Source of the DNA: Lenzites betulinus
Taxonomy: Eukaryota > Basidiomycota > Agaricomycetes > Polyporales > Polyporaceae
DNA: 64,000 nt
Reading direction: 5' to 3'
NCBI GenBank assembly: GCA_022264855.1
Contig: JABYQU010000039.1
Coordinates: forward strand, 248,001-312,000
Both the position numbers and the translations under genes were made by a program. The notes beneath the pieces were generated by a model. That model did not search any database and had not been told where the DNA came from. It worked only from the letters and a program-made list of their open reading frames with translations. Below are positions 12,653 through 24,075 of the stretch, one piece after another; position 1 is the first letter of the stretch, and the number at the start of each line of letters is the position of its first letter.

Positions 12653-13235
12653 CACGACCGGTGAAGGGGTGAGGGCGAAGACAGCTGAAGACAGCTTCAA
12701 GTTGGACTGGAGGAAGGCACATATCGCTTGTGATGATCACGTGCACTTATTTCAACTCGACGCCGTCTAGTAGAAACCAATCTAGTGAATACCTCAGTTC
12801 ATCGAGAAGTTTCGATAATAGCACTCGTGCGCGGCACGGATGTTCAGCTGCGCGCCGCAGAATGTTAATGCTCCCCGCCCACGGTACATGTAACGCCCGG
12901 ACGGTTTACTGTTCAACTAGCACGTACTTACTAGTACACAAGCTCATGTACTTACAGCTGGAGTCTGACAGTCTTTCTCGAGGCGCTAGAACATCTTGTT
13001 CGCTGAATTTCGGGGGGGATGTATCAGTAGTGTATTATGAAAGCGTGTTGGGGCGAAGTTTTCGAGCGCAGCTATGTAGTTAGAAGGTACTATCCGCGAG
13101 CGAGTTGGTATTGATGCGGGAAAAGCAAAGCTTGCTGATACAAAGGCGCTGTGATGTATGCAAGATAGTGGCAGATATGATGTCGAAAGCAAAAGCAACA
13201 CGAGATGACACTATCAAACGGGGTAGATGAAGCAA
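12653..13235. other. intergenic between kinase copies C and D
   Basis: About 580 bp holding the upstream region of copy C and the 3' region of copy D. A few short open frames, none supported. Confidence 0.5.
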
Positions 13236-15892
13236 TTATCGGGGCGCAGCTCGAAGGCCTCGCCCACGCCCTTTTCCTGGTCTTCCAACCGCCGCGGTAG
13301 ACGACTGGGACGCCCGCGGTGTATGAGAAGCAACCAACTGCGCTGGCTGCGAGCGGTCTTGAATGGTCCGGATCCGCTCGCTCCGACGTCGACCGTCGAT
13401 GATGCGCGACGACACGATCCCTTCCGAGAGTTGCCTGGGTATCTCTCCGGAGCGTAGAGTCCGTCGGCGTTTTGAACTGGACATCTCCAAATTGCGGTCT
13501 CTGATGGGGCGCTTGCCGATTGTCGGTGGGATGGACGGTGGTGTTACAGACAGCTCGTCCAAGTCGAATTCCCGGTCCTCTTCTTTGGTGACGTCGTGAA
13601 CGCTGCGATTGTCGCGCTCTAGTGAACGACTCCGAAGGAACTCGGACCAAAACGCGCCGACGTCTTCGGGATTCCACTGTTCTCCGCAGTCGTATCCTTC
13701 CACCAGTCGAGGGCGTTGCAGCCGTAGCATAGTAGTGAGCCATTCCACCAGTGCTTCGCTCCCAAAACCCGTATCCTTGATGAGATCCAGCGACCGGGAG
13801 TTGCGAAACTTTGCATCACCTCCATGCGTAGGTTTGGGAGGTGCATAATGGATGATCCGTTCGAAGTATGAGTATATCCAGTCGACGAGATCTCCCCTTG
13901 CGAGCTTGTGTGGTAAATAGAGCAAGGCGCAGTAGATAATTACGTGGATAAGTGACTCCATGTCGTCCAGGAATGTGTGCTTGTGGACCTCCACCATACT
14001 GAGCATGCGTACCGACATGAAGTACCACGTACCCTAAGCATCATATTAGTATACTGTATTTGTACAAAAACGATGAGTTGACGCACCGCTCGTCCAGCGT
14101 GCACTGAGTCGCCGGCATCATCTATGTGATCGGAAGTTTCCCAGTCGATGAGGTATCCTCGACGGATTTCTTGCCCGGGCACTTTGACGAGGATGATATT
14201 GCCCACGCTGATGTCTCTATGAATCCGAGAGGCTTTCGAAAGAGTGTCCCTCATCGCTATGATGTGACGTTGGAAGAGGACCTCGAATGACTGTGATGAA
14301 ACACGTACCTGTGAACGCGTCGTATGTTGCGTGAAGTAGCTCTTCCGTGCCTCTGATCGCAGACAGGCCGTATCCGACAGTACTCACAGCGATGCGATAA
14401 CGTTGTAAATATGCGACGGATGCAAGCTGTCCCGCAACAGAGCATCGCTCAAAATGGTTTGGTACCACACCAGTGATTGTAGACTGCCAGCCCACACCTG
14501 CATTGATTGATCAGACTTGCACGCGAAAGAGGGATGCATACCCACGATCTTGGTCTTCATCCGCTTTTGGAACATAGTCGGGCACGTCGCCATGTGTGAA
14601 CAGGGCTGGGATATTGCGTACTTCGAGCTCGTTCAAGTACCCTAGAATCTCCCCTTCAGTGTCCGTGCGGTCTAGGCTTGCATTATGCCATGTGTCCTTG
14701 AGGAATACCAAACGCGACGTAGTGCATTCGACTGCCCAGTTGCCTCTAGTACCTCGACCAACGAGAAAGGTTGGGCTGACCACAGGACGGGAAATGATGA
14801 ATCGCCAGATGTTGTCACGGGAGAAGGGATGTGGGTATATTGCTACTACGGCCGCACGCCCGGGGCAGTAGTGTTGGCTCACGGCTTTGTCAAGAGCTTC
14901 TCCCTCAAGCTCGAGTTGTGAACGGACGTACTCCCGCACGACGTCTCTGAACTGTAGCTCCTGCTGTAACGTGGCTGGGCCGACCGTGGTGTCGTGTCCT
15001 CTCATTTTATCGTTGGTCCGCGAAAATCGCCAAAGGAAGTAGCATAGATCTTCCGGGTGCTCGCGGATGTCGAAGGCCTCAGAAACAAGACACCCCGCAC
15101 GATCCCAGCGCAGCAGCCGTGCCCGCGAGCCCGTCATGGAGATTGAGTAGAAGGCGTTGCGATGTTGGCGTGCAAAGACTTCGGTGACAAAAGCAAGATG
15201 CAATGCGAACGCATCTGCCACTTCTTTCTGTGTTTGGCTGTCTTCCCACTGATTTAGAAACTCGAACGAAGCGCGGTGTTCACCATGGAGTCCAGAGGGG
15301 GGATCGGTGAAGTAGTCGCGCGTTGGATTGCCAGTAGCCTGGATGATTAGCTCCGCATAGCCGAGCTCTGAACGGGAGTGCCTATCGAGGCGCTGGACGA
15401 CCTCGACGTTACGCCTAGTGAGGCAGCAGATGTGTGGTTTCGCGAATCCAGGGCGAGTTGGATGTGTGCTCCGGCGAGCGGTGTTCACGAAGACGAAGCC
15501 GGGGCAGCGGGACTTGTGCTTTGTCTGTTTATTCAACGCAACAAGCTGGCGTGCGGGATCAGCGGGGTAGCCTGCGAGGGATGTAGGCGACCTACTAGTG
15601 GTTCGAATATCTGCTCCGGGGTGTCTGCAGTGGGAGGTACGGACCTGAACGCGTTGGTTGCAGACATTCGCATCCGTTCGTCCGTGTCTGGGTGAAGTGT
15701 GCCTACAACCTTTTCTATGAAAAGGTTCACAGGGACGGGTCCTACGATGGATTGCAGACAGTCACCGAGAAGACCGCGTTGTCGCGCCCGAGCGAAAGGG
15801 GGATCGAGTCCTGCAGTGCGTGAAAGGGCTTGGTCGAAAGCCATAGGAGCGTCGTAGACGCAGTTTAGCCCAGCACCATCCAAGTCATCCAT
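13236..15892 (-). CDS. FunK1 fungal-type protein kinase, copy D
   Basis: Complement of exons 15596-15892, 14546-15545, 14309-14497, 14087-14256 and 13236-14033; 817 residues starting MDDLDGAGLNCVYDAP. Landmarks: GRGTRGNWAV loop, VFLKDTWH lysine, IHRDISVGNIIL (HRD at 508-510), LIDWE, GTWYFMSVRML, and a tail with RRSERIRTIQDR. Exon lengths 1-4 equal those of B and C. Intron 1 is 50 nt, so unlike B it shifts frame if retained. Long stretches, for example 14880-15130, are almost identical to the matching part of copy B (8139-8390). All catalytic residues are intact. Confidence 0.9.
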
Positions 15893-16551
15893 CGCGGCTG
15901 ATGGGGCGTGAGGGAGGGGTGGAAGTTATTTGAGACTTGATCTGAGAGTTAGAGCAGCCAAAGCGGTTTGTCTAGGGTAGCGTGTCAATGTGGTTGGGTT
16001 CCGGCCAAGGGGTGACGGTCGCGTTCAACCTGTTCTATTTCAAACGTCGCGCGCTGGGGTCACGTGCACGGCTTCTGGACTTGCTATATCCCCATTCCCC
16101 CGGCGAATCCGCTCGTATCCGTCCCCCTCCACTCTCGGAGTGTGGCGGTGGGTAGGAGCCTGCGCTCGACCGTGACACGCATAACTCACGCACTTTCTAC
16201 GTTGTGCAGCGCTCATGCAGTGTTCAAGTCAACCGGTGGGTAGAACAGGACATGTTATATTGATTCCGGATCCTTGGGTATCCCTTCCATACGACTGCAT
16301 ACTGACTACATCTGGTAGTTTCTCCAAACGGACGTTCCATCCAAGCACAAGCCGTGTACATACTGAGTACTGAAATCTCTTGACGTTCTCATTGACGAGC
16401 CCCACTTCTATAAGCCGCTTGTTCTTGCTGTCGCTCACGATGTTCCATATGCGTATCATGCCTGCAAAGCGTTCAGCGTTCAACGTCCCATGTACAACTA
16501 ACATGGGAGAATCCTGGAGGACACTTACGAGTCCCGTCGCAGGCTCGCAGC
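15893..16551. other. intergenic between kinase copies D and E
   Basis: About 660 bp. It contains the upstream region of D and the 3' end of E. No supported gene; short open frames only. Confidence 0.5.
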
Positions 16552-19500
16552 TCAGGCGCGCTGACGAGGCACTCGACCCGAGCCCGAGCCCGAGCCCGAG
16601 CCCGCCGCACGAGCTTTCTTCCCATCCGGGCTGGAGTCGTCAACACTCGCAGAACGGGCCTTCCTTTTGCTCCGATCCTTCTCCCCTTTCAGGGGGCCGA
16701 TTTTCTGCCACGCATTCAATGAGGGAGCTTGAGATGTTGCGTTCACTGGTCCCGATGCCAGCGTGGACGTGGACAGGAACGCGGACGTCGACGTCGCAAG
16801 ACTATCGAAGGGACCTGATAATCCCACGGTTGTATTGGTGTACGCGGAAGCGGAACTGCGCCCAGTCGCCGACGTAAATGCACTGGTGGCAAGGGAGGGG
16901 GCGGAGGAGGCGCTGGAGCTAGCCGCGCCGCGCCAGGATCCCATTGAAGCTACGCCCGAGTATGTCTGGCTGTGGAGGGCCTTCGACGTGACATCTCGCT
17001 CCACTGGCTGGGGAACGCTAGCCGTACGCGAGGACGATTCGGCTGCGGGGGTAGCGTATCGGGGACTATAAGCCATTGTGGCCTGCACTGGGGCCATCAG
17101 CGCACTACGAGGGGCGAAGGGTGAGAAGTTGGTTTTGTTGGCCTCATTCGTGATGTTTTCTTGGCGATCGTCATTGGGGATGGTGTCCTTGGGATACTTT
17201 GTGAAAAACTCGGCCCAGAATGATGTAAATATCGATGGCGACCAAAGTTGTCTGGCTTCTTCGACGGAGCCCAGCTCTAAGGCAGTTAGGTATTGCCGAA
17301 GCGTCGATCGCACAGTGCTAATCCATGTAGCTAGAGGAGCGTTTGGCCAAGCAACGTGGCGAGTTTGCATGGCAATGTGAAGTTCCCCATATTTGCCCTC
17401 GCCGTCCGATTTCATAGCCTTAGCAAGGTCGGAAACCCCACGCTTGATGCGCCTGTCGAAGATGACTGAGAGCATGTCAAGAAGATCATTGCCTGGGAGT
17501 CCGTGGTTGAGATAGAGCAGAGCGCAGTATATGACGACCCAGTAAAGGGACTCCATGTCGTCTTGAATCCTATGGCGTTCGCCATTGAGCTTCATTGTGG
17601 CAGGAACTGACAGGAATTGCCAATTCATCTAGCGTGTGTGTGGATTGGTGCTCAGTGAACACCAAGCAGCACTATCCCGTAATTTACTCACCGAGACCAT
17701 GTCGTTAATCCGCCTTTCTGAAACATTGACTTTACATGACAACTCCCAGTCCACAAGGAACCCCCGACGGTGCGGCTGTCGGAGATCATCATTGAATAGG
17801 ATGATGTTGCTGGGGGATATGTTGCGATGAACGCGTTGGCAGAGGCTGTAAGCACTGTTCAAAACTGTAATTGCGCCAGTAGAAACATCAACATCGTGTC
17901 CGAAATGACCGGTGAGTCCTCGTAGAGGATTACTGATCGAAGGCGGAGACTTACTCTTATACGCATCATGCACGCTGCTCAGTAGCTCAGCAGTTCCTGT
18001 GAGCCTTTCGAGAGAGAATCCCGCATACTTCGAGACGAGGCGGTAACGCGTTCGTCGAACGATAGCGTCAATTACTAGGCCGCCCTCACATCCCTGGCCG
18101 CATATCCAGTTCTTGTTCAAGAAGCTATGAGTCAACGTTGTCTGCGGTCGACCTGCGATTGGAGTATATCAGTTGAGGTGTCAGGACCGCGTTCTATGTG
18201 CGATGGTGAACACGTACCGTGAACTAGGTAATAGACTCTGCCGCTGGTACCATCCCGTGCGACCGACCCGATGGGGACATCGCCGTGGTATTCGACAGGC
18301 GGGACCGAGACTTCGCTGTAGCACAAGTCTTCTATGATTTCCCCCTCCCGTGTTCCAGACCTCCAGGTGTCCTTCAAGTATAACACTTTCCTGGTCCTGC
18401 GGTCGACCGCCCAATAGCCACGGGTCCCGCGGCCAATCATGGAGAGTGGAGCGACAACTGGGCGAGATACGAGGTATTCATACGGCGTCGTGACTGCGCT
18501 GCCTTGCATTTTGCGAGACACAAAGATTGATGTTACGACACCGGGGGCGAAATGTTCACCCAGTAGTGTCTTATACTCTTGTTCGGTGGCCTCTGGAAGC
18601 TGGGCTTTGATGTGCGCATTGATGCAGTCGACAAAAACTTGTTCGTCGGAGTTCTGCGCAGGTACCGCCGTCAAGTCGTACCCGCGTTCGAAGTCAGAGG
18701 CGTGAGAGAAACACCAGAGAAATTTGCACAAGTATTCCGGATTTCGGTGTAAGTCAAAGGCCTCGGAGACGATTACGCCCGCACGGTCCCATCGCATTAG
18801 ACGAACGATGATACCGACCATCGTGATCGAGAAGACGAATGAGCGAAACTGCCGCATCCCGATCTCGGAGGCGTACGCTGTGTGCTGGCCGAGGATTTCC
18901 AGAGCAGCTTCGAGGGCCTCGTTTTTTAGATCCTTGAAGACGAATTGCCACGTTGCACGGTCCACGCCGGAGGGAGGGTCGAAGAAGACATCTGCAGATG
19001 CTTTGGACTTGATCTCGAAATACGTCGCGGCCAAACCCATGTCAGTACGGGAAACCAGGTCTTTGCGTCTACTGGGCTCGACAGCGGAGAGGTGGTGATC
19101 AGCGTAGCAGCATATGTCGGGTTTCTTGGCACCAAGTTTGCCGCCTGACTGGTCCGGATGGTTCGATGTGTCACGGAAGGTAAAGCCAGGGCACCGCGAA
19201 CCGTGACCTTTTTCTCCCGGGGCGGCGTTGAGGGCAATGATCTGTGGGCAAAAAGTACTTGAGCGCGGTCTCACTCTTAAGCGCATAGGATACTGACAAG
19301 AGGTTTATATAGGTCGGACTCCTTGCTCGCTTTTGCAGGCACCGATTCGAATGCGCGGTCAGACGAGGGCATGTTCTCGAAGAAGTTCGGAGTGTGATTG
19401 AAGAATGCAGCGAGAAAATCTTCCACTGGCATGGGCCCCACTGCAACGCGTCTCGTCTCAGCTCCCAGTCGCTTATTTCTCTCCTCGGCTTTCTTGGCTT

Positions 19501-19811
19501 GGAACCCGAACGTCTGAGCGCTATTCTCGGTGTAGGCGGCTGGGGTTTTCCAAGCACCCAGAACCTCGCCAGCCTCGGGCAACTCATGACACTGCGACGG
19601 TTGGGTGCTTTGGGACGCTTCCTGGGTGTTTTGTAGCTCGGTTTCGGGAGTTTCGCCGTCCTCGTGCGGGCTGGGTGTGGTGTAGCGTGCGGCATTGTCG
19701 CCGATATTCTGTGGGATAAGATTAACTAACAGATGGAGAAGTTGTGCGGCTCGGCAAACATACCCAGTCATCGTATGTGCAGAGGATGGGACCTAGCACC
19801 GGTGCAGCCAT
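16552..19811 (-). CDS. FunK1-family protein with HRN catalytic loop (candidate pseudokinase), copy E
   Basis: Complement of six exons: 19764-19811, 19298-19708, 18218-19241, 17955-18152, 17692-17864 and 16552-17628; 976 residues, start MAAPVLGPILCTYDDW. It has an extra 16-codon first exon and a longer N-terminus than copies A-D. The FunK1 core is recognisable: RCPGFTFRD, GRGTRGYWAV, YLKDTWR, LVDWE (599-601) and DDMESLYWVVIYCALLYL. The catalytic loop reads VHRNISPSNIIL (573-575): the codon at 17821-17823 is AAC, so the catalytic aspartate is asparagine while the following asparagine (580) and the metal-binding aspartate (599) remain. The C-terminus is serine/threonine/alanine-rich and ends in a GSGSGSG repeat from CCCGAG repeats. 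Probably catalytically impaired but not a broken gene, since the frame is open throughout. Exact exon 4/5 junction is inferred from alignment. Confidence 0.82.
16576..16602. repeat. CCCGAG-type microsatellite inside copy E
   Basis: Four to five tandem copies of a 6-bp unit that on the minus strand encode alternating Gly-Ser close to the C-terminus of kinase copy E. Likely length-variable between strains. Confidence 0.7.
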
Positions 19812-20165
19812 CCTTGAGGTTGGAGAGCAGGGGGAGGGAGTGTCGCGCAAATGCTGAGAGGCCAGGCAATGTAGGGAGCGGAGACAATAACAGACACGTC
19901 CTAGATACCCGTTGAACACATCGCCTCACAAAAGCGGTCGCGAGGTCGTCGCACTCTGTTTGTAAGTAGCTGGGACACCGGAATGTGGATTCTACCAAAA
20001 CGTTGGGCGCTTGTACACTGAATGAAACCCTATGACCAGATTGAGCACTCAATTCCCTGCACTTCGAACGTATCAGGTAAAGTCGAGCCACCGTTGAAGG
20101 ACGCACTCACATTCACGCCGTATGATAGAAGACGGGCGGCGGCGCGAGCTACGTCAGATGATATT
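19812..20165. other. intergenic between copy E and BMS1
   Basis: About 350 bp with the promoter of copy E and the 3' region of BMS1 (both minus strand). No gene or repeat seen. Confidence 0.5.
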
Positions 20166-23100
20166 TTACGTCTTCCGCCTTTTGTTACTCCTGCCACCGT
20201 CCATCGCCTCCGTCTCACGCTTGCTCTTCTTCCCCGCCGCCCGCATGTAATCCTTACGTCTCTCCTTATCTTTCTCACTCTTCTTCGCCTCCTCGCTATC
20301 CACCTTTTTCCGATGCACAGCTTTCCGCTCTGCCTGCTTCTCGCGCCGCCGTGCAACCTGATCCTTGCGCAACGCCCGAACCTGCTGCAACAATGCCAGG
20401 GCCTTCTTCTCCTCCGGCTCCAGGACGACCGCACGCTTTTGCAGGTACGTTGCGCGGTGCTGGGGTTTCATCATCTTGGGTTTCGATGCGTACGGGAGCG
20501 CTCCCTGCAGCTTCTTCGGGACCTTTAAAGGATTGAATCGGCGTGCCGGCCGATCGATGGGCTTGTACAACGAGTTGATGTTCGCAGGCGTAACAACGCC
20601 CTGCTCCCGCCGCACTTGGCCCGTCAGCCTCATGCCCTCCCAACGCTCCTTGTGAGAGAGAAGAAGGGAGGTCACCGGGTTGTAGAACTTGCGCGGCTGT
20701 ATGGAGTACCATGCTCGCAGGAACACGATGTCTAGACCACGTCTATCAGCAAGGATGCGCGCAGCATAGATGCGGAATTTATTACGTACCACTCATCAGT
20801 ATCTTATCTTCGAACGCGGCACGGAATGCACCGTCCGGTTTCGGCAACGCTTTTTTCACCTGCCCGCGTATGCCAGACACCGTGCGGATGTTCGCACCCT
20901 CGAACTTGGCTACCTCGAGCGCGCTGCTGAACATGTCCTTGATGAACGCCGTGTTCTTGAAGATCTTGTACGGTACGCCGGTCAGCTTCAGCTTCTTGAC
21001 AATCCGCGTCGACCGATCGATGTCGAGTACGACTCCCGTCGCGCTCACGCGGAAACCTGGCGCCTCCCGGCCTAGCGCATTGAACGCGCAGAAGCCCGTG
21101 TTCGGCAGTGACGCGGGCCCGTAGAACGTCGCGTAACAGTGCATGTGTTCAGGCGTGTACTTGAGCATCCGCATTCGAATCGAGTGATCGTCGAGCGAGT
21201 AGATCGGGACCGTCTGGAATCGTCGCCAGCCGAGTGAAAGGATAAGCGGATCGTTCGTCTTGAGTGTCTTCGCGAACCAGCGGTGGCGCTTGATGCGCAC
21301 TTGGACGTAGCCGAAGCGTTCTTCTGCAGGAAGGAGGCCACCAACAACGATCGGGTAGGAGGGATCGAAGTTCTCGACCATCTCGGCGGGCACATCTGCG
21401 AGCTCCATGCGGATGTACGTCCCCGGACGGTAGCCTTCAATGAGAGCTCGCGCTTCCGCATCGACGCCTTCGAACTCGGCGCGATTCACCTGCTGCTGTC
21501 GCGCCATCGCGTCCTTGGCTTCGGCGTAGAAGTCGGCTTTAGCGGCGTCGGGCTCATCGTACTGCTCGTCGAACTTGCGCTTGAGCTCCGCCTTCTTCGC
21601 GGCCAGCGCCGAAGCGTCCTTGTTCAATCGCGTCTTCGGCTCCCCCTCGCCATCCTCCTCGACGAGTTCGTCTTCACCGTCCAATTCGGGCTCCTCACCG
21701 TCCATCTCTTCGTACGGCTCTCCGTTTTCGTCCACGCCTTCAGCAGGATGTGAGGACGACCCTGTGATGAACAGGCTGCGGATGGAGTCTAGCAACTCCT
21801 CGTCTTCCCATTCTTTGAGAGCTTCCAGGTTTATAGGTTCCTTAGTCTGGTCGAGCTCTTCTTCCATCTTCGCGGGTGTACTGTGGGCGACGGTGAAGAA
21901 GTCGTCGTCATCCATGGAGGGGCCTTGGGATGAGGCAGATGTCCCGGCGGCGCGTTGTCCAATGATCGCCTCCGGCGAGGCGGAGGAATTGTAGATCAGT
22001 TTGACCCAGTCGCGCCTCTTGCGTGAACGAGCGCTGTCGTCGAAGGCAGCACGGGCCTTGTCACTGAGGTTGGCCTTCCACTGGGGGACGTCCTCCTCAC
22101 TCCCAGACTCCTCGCTGAGGTCGCCATCGCTGGGGACGTCCACAGCTGCGTCTCCGTCGAAGCGTACATAGCGTCGCGAGGGACCTGGATCATCGTCGTC
22201 GTCGCCTTCGCCAAGGTCAGAGTCGCTGTCGGCGTACTCGACATCACCGCGCTTCCGATCATGCGAGGACAGCCCTTGCAAGGTGCGTTGTACGTTTCGC
22301 GGTGCGGCACGACCATGGTCGAGGGTGGTAGCTTCGCCATCATCACCGAACTCACTCTCGGAGGACTCGTCCTCGGACCCGAGCTCCTGGTCCTGATCAC
22401 TGTATTCTCCCTCCTCTTCCTCATCGCTGCCGTCCTCGTCCTCCTCGTCCTCCTCTTCCAAAGGAAGCCTGCTGGGTCCGGCTTGCACAGATAGCGGCTG
22501 AGACGAAGAGCCGAAGAGTCTGATATGACTCTTGGCCATTTGGTCGTCCAGCGTTGAGTTGACGTCTTGAAGATCAAGAACCATCTGTTCGCCCTCTCCA
22601 GGGTCTTTCGGCAAAGGTTAGCGCTACAAGCAGCTAACAAAGCCGTTACAGACTCACTGTCCATGCCACCCTTCGTGAAGTTGCCTGGGACATTGATATA
22701 CACCGCGTCCTTGTCATATATGACACCGCCGACGTCGCTCATAGGCGCGTGTATGAGCAGCTTCTTCTTCTCGCTAAGCTTCCTCCTCTTCTCGGAATCG
22801 GCGTCTGGGAGGGGACATGGATCACCGAGAATTTGAACGCTCTTGACGTCCAGATCACCGACACCAGGAACGTGAACCCTGGTACCAGGACGGTAGTTGG
22901 TGCCGCGGAGGTAGCCATAGACTGTTACCGTACGGTCACACTTGCCTTTCGATTGCCTGACCTCTTCTCGAGGAGTAAGGTCTTCAAAACGATCGGCCAG
23001 CATGTAGGGGTGCGTATTACGGAACACGAGAGGGCGGAACTTCATGACGGAGATGAAGCGGGACAGGTTGAGGATTTCGGTGTCTGGATAGCGACCGTTC

Positions 23101-23851
23101 AGGACGCCGGAGAGGTAGAAAAGCTTGGCGCCCTGGTAAATTTCGGTCCAGAAACGCTTTTTGAGTGCCTTCTTGGTGTCTTTGAGGGTGGCAGCCTTCT
23201 TGATGAGATCGAGGTGGGTAAGGATGCCGATGACTTTGGGAAAGCCGTGCGACTGGAGGATGTTGAGAAACTCGAAGGTTTCCTAGAGAATTGTGAGCGC
23301 AGGAACGAGCAGAGGAGGGATGGCGCACCATCTCGAAGCCATACGAGCCGTCGATCATGAGGAGGACGAGGTCGGCGATCTTGCCGACGTCGATCATGGA
23401 GTTGAGGTCGTTATTGCACTCTATGAACGTAATGCGTTTCTTCTTGCCACTGACGACGGTGACAGGGCCTTGTATGTGGTTCAGGGTCTGCTTGGTGTAG
23501 CGCCGGATGAGAGACTTCATGAGGGTGGTCTTGCCGACGCCGGGAGGGCCGACGACGGCGACGACGACGGGCGGGGGCTGGTCGTCGGGAGTGCGGTCGA
23601 CGAGGGGGACATGGAGACGTGTTTGGTCGCGCTCTGCGGTGCGCCTGCCCTGTCGGTCTGCGTTCCGACCGGACTTGGGCGCGAAAGCCTGGGGGAGCGG
23701 GTAAGCAGATGCACGGAGGGGGTGCGATGCGGCGTGCCTTTTCGTTGAAGCCATGTTGCTTCTCCTTGCCCTTGCCCTTGGCGGTCTTTTTCTTCTCGGC
23801 CTTTGCGCCAGACTGGGACGCCCTGTGCGCCTTGTGAGTCTGCGAGTCCAT
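20166..23851 (-). CDS. BMS1: Ribosome biogenesis GTPase BMS1
   Basis: Complement of exons 23738-23851, 23329-23688, 22658-23282, 20790-22604 and 20166-20731; 1159 residues. Bms1 is the nucleolar GTPase of the U3/SSU processome that works with Rcl1 in 18S rRNA maturation. Visible features: basic N-terminus, FAPKSGRNADRQGRR motif, P-loop GPPGVGKTT at 85-93, ECNNDLNSMIDVGK, MIDGSYGFEM and THLDLIKK; then the AARP2CN-like region, a long acidic Glu/Asp/Ser linker, the conserved C-terminal domain (GVVLDIDRS, KLTGVPYKIFKNTAFIKDMF, WYSIQPRKFYNPV) and a lysine/arginine-rich tail. Length is normal for the family. Intron 1 (23689-23737) has to be read as GC-AG: only that boundary gives 49 nt, phase 0 and the conserved junction. 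It is transcribed divergently from the Cep57-like gene. Confidence 0.93.
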
Positions 23852-24075
23852 GGCGGAGAGGGAGAGAGACTGTGCCGAATGCGGACGGCTGAGCGCGCGC
23901 GCACAAAAAACACGCGGCTGGGGTTAGGGTCTGCCCGCGCGGGCACGTGACGGACGCGCCTTGTTGAAGGGGCGGGCGCCTGTGGACGAACCACGCTCGC
24001 GGTCTCACCCTCGCTCTCCTCCTCCTCCTCCTCCTCTGTACCTTCTCCGGCGACACCTCTCGAGCACGCACGACC
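23852..24075. promoter_or_regulatory. Shared divergent promoter region BMS1 / Cep57-like
   Basis: Only about 224 bp separate the two start codons, which point away from each other, so both promoters must lie here. The stretch contains a CTC/CTT pyrimidine tract (about 24,014-24,037), of the kind common upstream of fungal start sites. No clear TATA box. Regulation in common is an inference from spacing alone. Confidence 0.6.

Noticed and set aside
10898..12700. 600-codon frame starting upstream of the kinase C ATG
   Set aside because: The upstream part begins at a TTG and the end runs into intron sequence out of the conserved frame; the ATG at 12,652 matches B and D.
22261..22494. Hydrophobic + strand frame that looks like a membrane protein
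   Set aside because: Antisense shadow of the Glu/Asp-rich linker of BMS1; acidic repeats read backwards give Leu/Val/Ser.
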